Assembly (NCBI GenBank): GCA_903834625.1
Contig: CAILJQ010000097.1
Location: forward strand, 1 to 34,002
DNA: 34,002 nt
Direction of reading: 5' to 3'
From: an uncultured Bacteroidota bacterium
GTDB taxonomy: Bacteria > Bacteroidota > Bacteroidia > UKL13-3
A model generated the notes under the pieces. The model worked only from the letters and a program-made list of their open reading frames with translations, was not told where the DNA came from and did not search any database. Shown here piece after piece: positions 8,749-16,993 of the stretch (position 1 is the stretch's first letter; each line of letters starts with the position of its first letter). The translations under genes were made by a program, and so were the position numbers.

Positions 8749-9942
8749 TTAGGCAGATTTTAGCTCTTCCAAAGCAAGATAAGTCATTAATCCTACACCC
8801 AAACTCAATGCCTTTTCATCAATATCAAAAGTGGGCGTATGCACACTAGAAACAATTCCTCTTTCTTCATTTCTAGTTCCTAATCTATAAAAACATGCTG
8901 GAGCAACTTGAGAATAATAAGCAAAGTCTTCAGCGGCCATCCAAATATCCAAATCAAGTACATTCTCTTCTCCTAAAAAGTCAATGGCAGCTTTCTTGGC
9001 ACGTGCTGTTACATGAGGGTCGTTCATAAGGAATGGATATCCCTTTCTAATTTCAAAATCAACTGTTCCGCCATATGCAGCCGCAATGTTTTGTGCGGTT
9101 TGAACCATTAATTCATGCGCCTTTTGTCTCCAAGATTCATCTAAGGTCCTAAATGTTCCTTCAAGATAAACTTCATTTGGAATTACGTTTGTTGCTCCGT
9201 TGGCAATCACTTTTCCAAAACTTAGTACCGTTGGTAAAATTGGGTTAGCTTGTCTGCTTACCAATTGCTGCAAGGCCGTGATCATTTGAGCTGTTATAGT
9301 TACAGGATCTATACATAAATGAGGCATGGCTCCGTGTCCACCTTTTCCTTTAATGGTTACATAAATTTCATCTGTACTTGCCATATATAATCCGCTTCTA
9401 AATCCAACTTTTCCAACAGGAATAAGCGGCATAACATGTTGACCAAGGATGCTATTCACTTTTGGATTTTCTAAAATCCCTTCTTGTATCATCATAGAAG
9501 CTCCACCAGGTATTTTCTCTTCACCTGGTTGAAAAATTAATTTAAAACTTCCTTCAAATTCACCTTTTAAACTTTGCAGAATACTTGCCACACCCAATAA
9601 ACAGGTGGTATGTACATCATGCCCGCAGGCATGCATTACACCATGGTTTTTAGATTTATAACTTACTTCATTTGCCTCTACAATTGGTAAAGCATCCATA
9701 TCTGCCCTAAGAGCTACAACTTTTTTAGTAGGGTTTTTACCTTCAATGAGTACCTCCAAACCTGTATTGGCCATAGGTTTAATTTGGGTAATACCTAATA
9801 ATTCTAATTGACTTTTTACATAGGCAACTGTTTCATATTCTTGAAAGGACAACTCGGGGTTGCTGTGAATGGTTCGTCTAATATCAACCAATTGATCATA
9901 TAGGGCAGTTGCCTTTGTTTGAATGCTATTCTTTAAACTCAT
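8749..9942 (-). CDS. M20D-family amidohydrolase / N-acyl-amino-acid deacylase
   Basis: 397 residues from the ATG at 9942. A longer reading from a TTG at 9963 is less likely, because that codon overlaps the probable -7 box. Family motifs: ALRADMDALPIVE, MHACGHDVHTTCLLG (metal-binding Cys/His), FQPGEEKIPGGA, and AAEDFAYYSQ near the C-terminus. M20D enzymes remove acyl groups from N-acyl amino acids or indole-acetyl conjugates, and some act as N-acetyl-diaminopimelate deacetylases. The substrate is not determined here. The gene is divergent from the PqqD/ATP-grasp cluster and shares a 212-bp intergenic region with it. No signal peptide, so probably cytoplasmic. Confidence 0.88.
   Translation of the reverse strand: MSLKNSIQTKATALYDQLVDIRRTIHSNPELSFQEYETVAYVKSQLELLGITQIKPMANTGLEVLIEGKNPTKKVVALRADMDALPIVEANEVSYKSKNHGVMHACGHDVHTTCLLGVASILQSLKGEFEGSFKLIFQPGEEKIPGGASMMIQEGILENPKVNSILGQHVMPLIPVGKVGFRSGLYMASTDEIYVTIKGKGGHGAMPHLCIDPVTITAQMITALQQLVSRQANPILPTVLSFGKVIANGATNVIPNEVYLEGTFRTLDESWRQKAHELMVQTAQNIAAAYGGTVDFEIRKGYPFLMNDPHVTARAKKAAIDFLGEENVLDLDIWMAAEDFAYYSQVAPACFYRLGTRNEERGIVSSVHTPTFDIDEKALSLGVGLMTYLALEELKSA
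9097..9106 (-). repeat. GGTTCNNACC motif, copy 5
   Basis: GGTTCAAACC on the minus strand, followed by G, inside the M20 amidohydrolase gene, encoding V-Q-T. Confidence 0.7.
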
Positions 9943-9960
9943 ATATGGCGCAAATGAAAC

Positions 9961-9991
9961 CAAATATCTTCATTTTACCAATTAAAGACAA
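9961..9991 (-). promoter_or_regulatory. promoter of the M20 amidohydrolase
   Basis: The minus strand has TTG (9991-9989), 20 bases, then GATATTTG (9968-9961), seven of eight positions matching TAnnTTTG. This gives a short leader before the ATG at 9942. Confidence 0.45.
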
Positions 9992-10054
9992 TTCTAAATT
10001 CCTAGTTTCTTGAGGGTTAAAATAAATCTTCTAAGAATTGGATATAAATCATCT

Positions 10055-10083
10055 TTTGTAATTAAACCTTAACCTTACTTTTA
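10055..10083 (+). promoter_or_regulatory. possible promoter of the PqqD/ATP-grasp cluster
   Basis: TTTG (10055-10058), 17 bases, then TACTTTTA (10076-10083), which misses the last G of TAnnTTTG. It lies about 70 bp before the first ATG, in the only region that could hold the cluster's promoter. Weak match. Confidence 0.3.
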
Positions 10084-10154
10084 TATCCATGCTATGAAGG
10101 GTACGTATCTTTTTTAATAACCAACCTTTCTTTCACTCAATAAATTGAATTTAA

Positions 10155-10403
10155 ATGAAACTCAACAAAAACATTGCAGTAAGCGAGAACGGATTTATTT
10201 TTAATCCAGTTAGCGGCGATTCTTTTTCAACCAATCCATTGGGGCAGGAGGTAATTAGAATGATGAAAGACCAAAAGGAGAAAAAAGAGATTGTGAAAGC
10301 CATTGCAGAAAAATATGCGGCAGATGATTCAACCATTGAAAAAGACCTGAATGACTTTTTCCAAATGTTGTTGTCCTATCAATTAATCAATGAGCATGAG
10401 TAA
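10155..10403 (+). CDS. PqqD-like small protein
   Basis: 82 residues: an N-terminal beta part (KLNKNIAVSENGFIFNPVSGDSFSTNPLG) followed by helices (EVIRMMKDQKEKKEIVKAIAEKY, then DLNDFFQMLLSYQLI). This is the winged-helix layout of PqqD. In PQQ and many RiPP pathways PqqD-like domains bind a precursor peptide and present it to a modifying enzyme. No precursor peptide gene was found beside it, so here it could bind a peptide encoded elsewhere or act as a subunit of the ATP-grasp enzyme. Its end overlaps the start of the ATP-grasp gene (10390 or 10396), indicating coupled translation. It ends in a glutamate (INEHE). Confidence 0.75.
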   Translation: MKLNKNIAVSENGFIFNPVSGDSFSTNPLGQEVIRMMKDQKEKKEIVKAIAEKYAADDSTIEKDLNDFFQMLLSYQLINEHE

Positions 10404-11445
10404 GCGCAAAATAACAGTTGCTGTTACTGGGCTTAATAATATTGACAGTCCAGGTCCGGGCATACCGGTAATTAGGGCTTTAAAGGAAAGTGCCGAATTT
10501 GAAGTTCGTATTATTGGCCTTTCCTATGAAACCTTAGAGCCAGGTTTGTATATGCATGATTTAGTTGATAAATCATATAGCATACCCTTACCATCTTCTG
10601 GTATGGATAGCCTCATGTCGAGGTTAGAATACATACATTCTAAAGAAAATATTCAAGTAATCATTCCAAACTTTGATGCGGAATTGCATAGTTTTATAAA
10701 GCTTGGAAATAGATTAAAGGCAGAGTTGGGTATTGCCACCTTTATGCCAGATTTAGAAACCTTTGAATCTCGACACAAATCTGTATTATATGAGTTTGGT
10801 GAGAAAAATGGGGTGAAAGTGCCTAAATCTAAAATGATTTATTCACCAAACGAAATACATTCCATTGGGAATGAATTGGGTTATCCATTGGTGGTGAAAG
10901 GTAAATATTATGATGCAAGCATAGCCGCCACCCCTGAACAAGCGAATAACTACTTCCATAAAATATCTAATAAATGGGGACTTCCCATTATCCTTCAGGA
11001 GTTTGTTTCTGGTAATGAAGTAAACATTACCGCTATTGGCGATGGCAATGGAAATTGTATTGGGGCTGTTCCTATGCGCAAATTGTACATTACTGATAAA
11101 GGTAAAGCGTGGGCCGGAATATCCTTATTAGATGAAGAACTCTTAACAATTGCCAATAGAGTAATTGGGAACTCAAAATGGAGAGGTGGTTGTGAGTTGG
11201 AATTCATTAAAACCAAAGAAGGAAGTTATTATTTATTAGAGATGAATCCACGCTTTCCGGCTTGGGTTTATTTAGCAGTTGGTTGCGGTCAAAACCATCC
11301 AGAGGCATTGGTGAAATTGGCCTTAGGAGAGAAGGTAACGCCCTTTACAAGTTATCAAAATGGAAAATTATTTGTTCGATATAGCTTTGATCAAATAGTG
11401 GATATTAGTGAGTTTGAAAAGATTTCTACACTTGGTGAATTATAG
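10390..11445 (+). CDS. ATP-grasp ligase (carbamoyl-phosphate-synthase-like)
   Basis: 351 residues (349 if the second ATG, 10396, is used). The N-terminal ~105 residues form a Rossmann-like pre-ATP-grasp domain (KITVAVTGLNNIDSPGPGIP). The ATP-grasp fold follows, with YPLVVKGKYYDAS (ATP-binding lysine), ILQEFVSGNEVN (adenine-contacting region) and CELEFI...YYLLEMNPRFPAW carrying the Mg-binding E-x-NPR. Such enzymes activate a carboxylate as acyl phosphate and join it to an amine or other nucleophile. Substrates are unknown. It sits 18 bp before the PLP decarboxylase and overlaps the PqqD-like gene, so I infer a three-protein pathway acting on an amino acid or peptide. Confidence 0.85.
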   Translation: MSMSKRKITVAVTGLNNIDSPGPGIPVIRALKESAEFEVRIIGLSYETLEPGLYMHDLVDKSYSIPLPSSGMDSLMSRLEYIHSKENIQVIIPNFDAELHSFIKLGNRLKAELGIATFMPDLETFESRHKSVLYEFGEKNGVKVPKSKMIYSPNEIHSIGNELGYPLVVKGKYYDASIAATPEQANNYFHKISNKWGLPIILQEFVSGNEVNITAIGDGNGNCIGAVPMRKLYITDKGKAWAGISLLDEELLTIANRVIGNSKWRGGCELEFIKTKEGSYYLLEMNPRFPAWVYLAVGCGQNHPEALVKLALGEKVTPFTSYQNGKLFVRYSFDQIVDISEFEKISTLGEL

Positions 11446-11463
11446 AATTAAATAGGTAAAATT

Positions 11464-12822
11464 ATGACAAAATTGAGTTATGAACGTCCGGTTATTCAAA
11501 AGTTAAATACCGGCATGATGAATAAATTTGGCACCAGAACAGAATATGCTCCGGTTAGCCATATAGAAGGTGTTGCGGTGAAAGATTTAATAGCAAAATA
11601 TGGGTCACCTTTGTTTGTTATTAGCGAGCAACAAATTAGGCGTAATTACCAAAATGCCTTGAGAGCATTCAAAACCCGTTACCCTAAGGTGCAATTTGCT
11701 TGGAGCTATAAAACGAATTATTTAAATGCTGTTTGCAATGTATTCCATCAAGAGGGATCTTGGGCAGAAGTAGTTTCAATTTTTGAATACAAAAAGGCAT
11801 TAGGTAATGGGGTTCCGGGAAACAAAATTATATTTAATGGCCCTGATAAATCTGAAGAGGATTTAACATTAGCAGTTCAAAATAAATCGCTTATTCATAT
11901 TGATCATTTTGATGAATTATACTTATTAATTGAAGTGGTTCAAAAGCTACAATTAAAAGCTTCAGTAGCAATTAGAGTAAACATGGATACTGGTATTTAT
12001 CCTATGTGGGATAGGTTCGGCTTTAATTATGAAAATGGTCAGGCTTGGAATGCCATTAATAAAATAATGAGTCATCCAGAATTGGAGTTAAACGGCTTGC
12101 ATTGTCATATTGGAACTTACATGTTAAGTGCTGGTGCATATGCAACTGCTGCTTATAAGTTATGCGATTTAGCCATTAACGTTAAGGCTAAGTTTAACAA
12201 AACCATTCAATACCTCGACTTAGGTGGTGGCTTCGCTTCGGCCAATACCTTAAAAGGAAGTTACCTGCAAGGTTCAGACATTATTCCTAGTATGGAAGAT
12301 TATGCAGAGGCTATTGCTTCAACCATTCTAAATTTTGGGTTCAAATCTGCCGATTTACCTACACTATTCTTAGAAACTGGCCGTGCCTTAATTGACGATG
12401 CAGGATATTTATTAGGTTCGGTAATAGCTACAAAAAGATTGAGCGACGGAAGAAGAGCAACTATCATGGATTTTGGGGTGAACCTATTGTTTACAGCATT
12501 TTGGTATAACCACAAAATTTCGCCTGCCCAAGATTTTTCACATCATACAGAAGACATGGTGGTGTACGGACCATTATGTATGAATATTGATTGTATCAGA
12601 GAAAGTGTGAACTTACCTCTCTTAAGTAAAGGAGACCAAGTGGTGGTGCATAAAGTAGGAGCGTACAACATGACCCAATGGATGCAGTTCATTCAAATGC
12701 GCCCTAATGTGGTGATGATAGACACCAAACAGGAAGTACATCTCATTAGAAACAAGGAGTCATTAGAAACCATGTTGAGATATGAAGAGATGCCAGCTCA
12801 CTTAAAGCAGGTGAATTTATAG
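11464..12822 (+). CDS. fold-type III PLP decarboxylase (diaminopimelate decarboxylase-like)
   Basis: 452 residues with the alanine-racemase-like PLP barrel followed by a beta domain, as in LysA. The Schiff-base lysine is K83 in SYKTNY. Other expected features are HCHIGTY (H216), the phosphate loop DLGGGFAS (254-256), ETGR (304-307, where LysA has EPGR), GPLCMNIDCI (C372) and GAYNMTQW (Y401). This supports decarboxylation of a D- or L-amino acid with a charged side chain. Whether it makes lysine is doubtful, because it is encoded with a ligase and PqqD-like protein rather than lysine genes, and the EPGR and C-terminal motifs are altered. Decarboxylation of a ligated or non-standard amino acid is an alternative. 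Confidence 0.85.
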   Translation: MTKLSYERPVIQKLNTGMMNKFGTRTEYAPVSHIEGVAVKDLIAKYGSPLFVISEQQIRRNYQNALRAFKTRYPKVQFAWSYKTNYLNAVCNVFHQEGSWAEVVSIFEYKKALGNGVPGNKIIFNGPDKSEEDLTLAVQNKSLIHIDHFDELYLLIEVVQKLQLKASVAIRVNMDTGIYPMWDRFGFNYENGQAWNAINKIMSHPELELNGLHCHIGTYMLSAGAYATAAYKLCDLAINVKAKFNKTIQYLDLGGGFASANTLKGSYLQGSDIIPSMEDYAEAIASTILNFGFKSADLPTLFLETGRALIDDAGYLLGSVIATKRLSDGRRATIMDFGVNLLFTAFWYNHKISPAQDFSHHTEDMVVYGPLCMNIDCIRESVNLPLLSKGDQVVVHKVGAYNMTQWMQFIQMRPNVVMIDTKQEVHLIRNKESLETMLRYEEMPAHLKQVNL

Positions 12823-12870
12823 TTGATTGATGCGCAAAAAAATTGTAAGATGCGCGCTGAATAACAAAGA

Positions 12871-15054
12871 ATGAAAACAGAATATAAGATAAGCTATTGG
12901 TTTGAGGCAACTATGCACAGCTATAGTCAGATCTTTTTTTCACTCAATAAATTCTTTGCTGCTATCATTCTTTTGGTTACCTTTTTTAGTCCATTTATTG
13001 GTTTATGTGGTTTGTTGGCTGTAACACTAACCAACGGTTTGGCTTATATATTTGGATTCAAACAACAAGATATTCGTGAAGGAATATTTGGTTTTAATGC
13101 CTTGTTATTTGGTTTAGCACTGGGGTACACCTTTGAACCAAATGCTGCATTTTGGGTACTGTTTGTAATTGCTTGCTTTACCCTCTTGGTGTTAATTGCA
13201 GTGTTTTCTGGAACCTTTGCTAAAATTGGATTGCCGTTTTTAAGCTTTCCTTTTTTGATTTGTTTTTGGATGATAACACTCGCAGGAAAGGAACTAAGCC
13301 ACCTTGCATATGCGAACCATTTTTTACCTAATATGGTTCAAATGCCTGGTCCAGCCAAATTGTTGTCTCTGTGGGTTCATTCAGCAGATAATTTGGAATT
13401 ACCTAGCCTGTTGCGAACATTTTTTCGAACCCTTTCGGCAACCTTTTTTCAGGATTCAATCCTCGGTGGAATGCTTATTTCATTGGGGTTGTTTTTGTTT
13501 TCAAGAATTGCCTTTTCATTAGCATTCATGGGCTTTTGTGTGGCCTTTTGGTCGTACCACTTTTTTGGCGCCAATGTGTTAGAGTTATCCAATAATTTGG
13601 TTGGTTCAAACTATATCTTTTTTGCCATTGCAATTGGTGGTTTTTATTTAATTCCTAATAAGTACTCATATGGTATAAGCATATTACTCATCCCGGTTTT
13701 AATGCTTATGCAAATAGCATGTGATAAACTGTTTAGCGGATTGAACCTAAAAACCTTCACCTTGGCATTTAGCCTGCTCACCGTTGTTTTTTTATATGCC
13801 CTACATCAGCGTTGGTTACATCAGTTTTTGCACTTGGTTACCATCCAATATTATTCCGCTGAAAAAACAGTGTATAAATATTTATCAGCCTTAAGTAGGT
13901 TCAAGGAAAGCCATCACAAAAACATAGCCTTACCTTTTTGGGGCGATTGGTTTGTAAGTCAAGGGTACGATGGTAAAATTACCCATTTAGGTGATTGGAG
14001 TAAGGCCCTAGATTTTGTTATAGTGGATGAAAATGACAAAACCTACCGTGAGCCTGGTATATTGGTGGGTGATTATTATTGTTACAACAAACCTATTTTA
14101 GCCCCAGCAGATGGTTATGTTTATGAGATAACCAATCATACAGAAGATAATGTGATAGGAGAGGTGGATACAGATAAAAACTGGGGAAATACGCTCATTT
14201 TAAATCACCTCGATGGCTTGTATACACAATTGAGTCATATCAAAAAAGACTCTTTTAAAGTGGCAGTTGGTGATTTTGTAACCAAGGGAACCATTCTTGC
14301 AACATGCGGTAGCAGCGGACGTTCACCCGAACCACATGTGCATTTTCAAGTTCAACATTCCCCCCAAATTGGTGCTAAAACAAGTGCTTATCCTATTTCT
14401 TGTTTCATAGAAAAAAGAAATGGAAAGGTAAGCTCCCTTAAATTACATGCCATACCAGAAGAGAATACCCACATAAGTAATATTGAAACCTATCCACTCT
14501 TAACAGATAGTTTTCACTTTATTCCCGGAAAAACTTTGCGTTTCCATAAAGATTCAAGCAATGAATTAATAGAGTGGGAAGTGGCCACAGATGCTTGGAA
14601 TAGGAGTTTTTTTTATGATAAAAAGAGTAAGAGTTATGCCTATTTTATTAATGATGGCAATAGGTTTTACTTCACAGATTTTGAAGGTAGTAGAGGCAGT
14701 GATTTGTTTCATTTTTACTTGAGTTGTTATGCGGTATTAATGGGGGTTTACCCAGAAATTGAGATGGAAGATCAAGTACCACTTATTCATTTTAATTATC
14801 CAGTTCTTATTTGGGTTCAGGACATATTAGCCCCATTTTATTTGTTTACCAAAGCTCATTTTTATGCAAAAGTGAAGGAGGTAAATTCAATTTTGGCATC
14901 TGGTACCATGCAGCTTGAATCACACATTGAGGCGAGTTTTATGGGAGTAAAAATGAAGAAATATACCTATCAAATAACCTTAGGCGAAAAGGGGATTCAG
15001 GAGCTTATTTGGATAAATGGGAGCAGAAAGGAGACTTGGGTATGCATTCAGTAA
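12871..15054 (+). CDS. urea-transporter domain fused to M23 metallopeptidase domain
   Basis: 727 residues in one open frame. Residues ~20-325 are a polytopic membrane domain resembling bacterial urea transporters, with two related halves: SPFIGLCGLLAVTLTNGLAY plus GIFGFNALLFGLALG in the first, and LVGSNYIFFAIAIGGFYL in the second. Residues ~355-510 are an M23 (LytM-type) peptidase with all metal ligands: H372 and D381 (THLGDWSKALDF), H491 (EPHVHFQV), and a catalytic H456 (QLSHI). The last ~215 residues are an unrecognised domain. UT proteins are selective channels for urea or small amides; M23 enzymes cut peptidoglycan cross-links. The next gene starts inside its 3' end. Both domain calls are firm; the joint function is unknown. 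Confidence 0.85.
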   Translation: MKTEYKISYWFEATMHSYSQIFFSLNKFFAAIILLVTFFSPFIGLCGLLAVTLTNGLAYIFGFKQQDIREGIFGFNALLFGLALGYTFEPNAAFWVLFVIACFTLLVLIAVFSGTFAKIGLPFLSFPFLICFWMITLAGKELSHLAYANHFLPNMVQMPGPAKLLSLWVHSADNLELPSLLRTFFRTLSATFFQDSILGGMLISLGLFLFSRIAFSLAFMGFCVAFWSYHFFGANVLELSNNLVGSNYIFFAIAIGGFYLIPNKYSYGISILLIPVLMLMQIACDKLFSGLNLKTFTLAFSLLTVVFLYALHQRWLHQFLHLVTIQYYSAEKTVYKYLSALSRFKESHHKNIALPFWGDWFVSQGYDGKITHLGDWSKALDFVIVDENDKTYREPGILVGDYYCYNKPILAPADGYVYEITNHTEDNVIGEVDTDKNWGNTLILNHLDGLYTQLSHIKKDSFKVAVGDFVTKGTILATCGSSGRSPEPHVHFQVQHSPQIGAKTSAYPISCFIEKRNGKVSSLKLHAIPEENTHISNIETYPLLTDSFHFIPGKTLRFHKDSSNELIEWEVATDAWNRSFFYDKKSKSYAYFINDGNRFYFTDFEGSRGSDLFHFYLSCYAVLMGVYPEIEMEDQVPLIHFNYPVLIWVQDILAPFYLFTKAHFYAKVKEVNSILASGTMQLESHIEASFMGVKMKKYTYQITLGEKGIQELIWINGSRKETWVCIQ
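15027..15033 (+). promoter_or_regulatory. ribosome binding site deciding the start at 15042
   Basis: AAAGGAG lies inside the upstream coding region, eight bases before ATG 15042. It supports this codon over the in-frame ATG at 15009. Confidence 0.6.
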
Positions 15055-16370
15055 GACTCTTTCTTTTCCTTTACTTATTTTCCCTTTCGGGATTTGTAAT
15101 GGCACAAACCAATAAACTTACCTATACTTCTGTGGCTGTTCAAAGCGAAGAATATTTCAATTTGTTTCAATACAAGGAATTGATCAAATTAGGTGATGAT
15201 GCCTTGAAAGCGCACATAGATTTTTATGACTTACGAGTGAGATTAGGGCTGGCTCATTATAGAAAAAGCAATTATGAAGCTGCAAGCATTCATTTTGAAA
15301 GAGCTATTGAAATGAACCCATCAGACCTAGAAATATTAAAATATGCCTACCGGTGTTTTTTGTATACTGGGCAATACCAAAGAGCAAATATGCTATTGAT
15401 TCATTACCCTCAAATTAATCCAGATTATAAACCAAAGATGAAAGGTATTCACTTGGTTGAGGTAGAAGCTGGAAGCCTTCAAACCAGCCAAACTGATGCT
15501 TATGATGGACAAAAATTAGCGCCAAATGGCAATGTGGGTGAAGCCAATCTTTTCTCTAGCATGGATTACTTGAGGCTATACAATGAAGTATTGCTTTCAC
15601 CAGATACCAAATTGCATTTTGGAACAAATGTGTTTCAAACCAATCAACTTTCTATCCTACAGTTCTTTCAAAAAAATGTGAACCAAACCTATAGCTCGCT
15701 GAATATGCAAGCCAATGTAGGATTTAGTAAATTATGGAGTAGGGGCTGGGCAACAGGTTTAGGTATGGGGTTTTACAGACAAAATTATACACATCCATAT
15801 GTTGCAAGTGATATAAATCCGCCAACACCCAATTCTCTGGTTAAGGATACAAGTGAAATTACCCATGCTATTTCAATGAGTTTGTATGCAAGTAAACGCA
15901 TGAAGTTTATTGAACCTGTTGTGTTTTTGAATTATGGTAATTTTGATTTCTTACCAAGGTATCAATTGGAGATGGGATTAACCTATTATCCTTTGGCAAA
16001 AGATAAATTGTTTTCATACAGCAGCATTTCTTTGAACCATACTGATGGCACAAGTTCTATTGCTTATCAACAGAAAGTAGGGTATACCTTTCTTCCATTT
16101 ATGTCGGCAGAATTAAGTTATATGGGAGGAAGTTTAGACAATTACATGGGCCATATGGGCTTCTTAACTTTAAATACTTTTGATCCAATTACCTATTCTC
16201 TTGGAGTTGATTTGCACCTTTTTAAAGGTAAATACGCGCTTACTCCGGGTTACAGATACCAAGAAAGAAGCTCTTCTTATTTTTTAGAGGAAGGTTTTGG
16301 TAACATTGTTACCAAAAATATCAATTATATTAATCACTTATTTTTTATCACATTCAAATGTCAACTTTAA
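15042..16370 (+). CDS. exported TPR protein with outer-membrane beta-barrel (YaiO-like)
   Basis: 442 residues from ATG 15042, which gives a clean signal peptide (MHSVRLFLFLYLFSLSG, cut after VMAQ). An in-frame ATG 11 codons upstream would put charged residues before it. Residues ~25-130 hold two to three TPR units (RVRLGLAHYRKSNYEAASIH, then EILKYAYRCFLYTGQYQRAN). The rest alternates aromatic/hydrophobic strands typical of an outer-membrane barrel and ends with strand-like HLFFITFKCQL. The start overlaps the transporter-peptidase gene by 13 bases and the end overlaps the next TPR gene by 13, so the three are coupled. Likely an outer-membrane assembly or export partner; YaiO similarity is by architecture only. 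Confidence 0.75.
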   Translation: MHSVRLFLFLYLFSLSGFVMAQTNKLTYTSVAVQSEEYFNLFQYKELIKLGDDALKAHIDFYDLRVRLGLAHYRKSNYEAASIHFERAIEMNPSDLEILKYAYRCFLYTGQYQRANMLLIHYPQINPDYKPKMKGIHLVEVEAGSLQTSQTDAYDGQKLAPNGNVGEANLFSSMDYLRLYNEVLLSPDTKLHFGTNVFQTNQLSILQFFQKNVNQTYSSLNMQANVGFSKLWSRGWATGLGMGFYRQNYTHPYVASDINPPTPNSLVKDTSEITHAISMSLYASKRMKFIEPVVFLNYGNFDFLPRYQLEMGLTYYPLAKDKLFSYSSISLNHTDGTSSIAYQQKVGYTFLPFMSAELSYMGGSLDNYMGHMGFLTLNTFDPITYSLGVDLHLFKGKYALTPGYRYQERSSSYFLEEGFGNIVTKNINYINHLFFITFKCQL

Positions 16371-16966
16371 GAAAAATAATGACGGCACTGCTGCTACTAG
16401 GAAGCATGCAAGCCAACGCGCAAAACTTGAGTGAAGTTTTTGCCAAAAGTTACGCAGCAGAAAAAAATGCAAATTATACCGAAGCTATTTCTGTATTAAA
16501 CGCCACTTCAAATGCCAATGTGTATGAAGTAAATTTGCGATTGGGCTGGCTACATTATGCCAATAAAAGTCATAAAGAGTCTATTTCATTTTATCAGAAG
16601 GCAATGACATTAAAACCTATGGCTACCGAGCCTTTGTGGGGATTAATTTATCCGCTTAGTGCTCAAGAAAATTGGGTAGCTGTGGAACAAGCATATAAAG
16701 ATATCTTAAAACTCGACCCTAAAAATTCAAAGGCAAACTACTATTTGGGTTCTATCTTTTTTTATAGAAAAGATTATACCACAGCTAAAAAGTACTTAAT
16801 GGAGGTAGTTCAGTTATATCCTTTTGATAGAGAAGCCTTATTGTTATTGGGTTGGAGCCAATTTTATTTGGGGAATAAAGCAGAATCGAAAAAAATATTT
16901 GAACATGTGCTTAACAATAAACCCGATGATAGCTCTGCGATAGAAGGATTGTCCTTGCTTAAATAA
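16358..16966 (+). CDS. periplasmic tetratricopeptide repeat protein
   Basis: 202 residues. The signal peptide MSTLRKIMTALLLLGSMQAN ends in AQ. Four to five TPR-like units follow, recognisable from LRLGWLHYANKSHKESISFY, NYYLGSIFFYRKDYTTAKKY and LLLLGWSQFYLGNKAESKKI. TPR stacks bind partner proteins; in this position it probably forms an envelope complex with the preceding TPR/barrel protein and the M23 domain. The start overlaps the preceding gene by 13 bases. No catalytic feature. Confidence 0.78.
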   Translation: MSTLRKIMTALLLLGSMQANAQNLSEVFAKSYAAEKNANYTEAISVLNATSNANVYEVNLRLGWLHYANKSHKESISFYQKAMTLKPMATEPLWGLIYPLSAQENWVAVEQAYKDILKLDPKNSKANYYLGSIFFYRKDYTTAKKYLMEVVQLYPFDREALLLLGWSQFYLGNKAESKKIFEHVLNNKPDDSSAIEGLSLLK

Positions 16967-16973
16967 TTTAAAA

Positions 16974-16990
16974 GGAAAGATTATCTTTCC
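16974..16990. promoter_or_regulatory. inverted repeat just before a GTG start
   Basis: GGAAAGATTATCTTTCC is an 8-bp perfect inverted repeat around one base, or a 6-bp hairpin with a five-base loop. It ends three bases before the GTG start at 16994 and includes the purine-rich segment that could serve as ribosome binding site. Confidence 0.45.
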
Positions 16991-16993
16991 TCC

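Noticed and set aside
10106-10113. TATCTTTT as promoter -7 box for the PqqD cluster
   Set aside because: It lacks the final G of the motif and has no TTG at a suitable distance upstream.
12871-15054. The channel-peptidase fusion as an assembly or frameshift artefact
   Set aside because: The frame is continuous through both domains and the linker, and both halves have normal composition and intact motifs.
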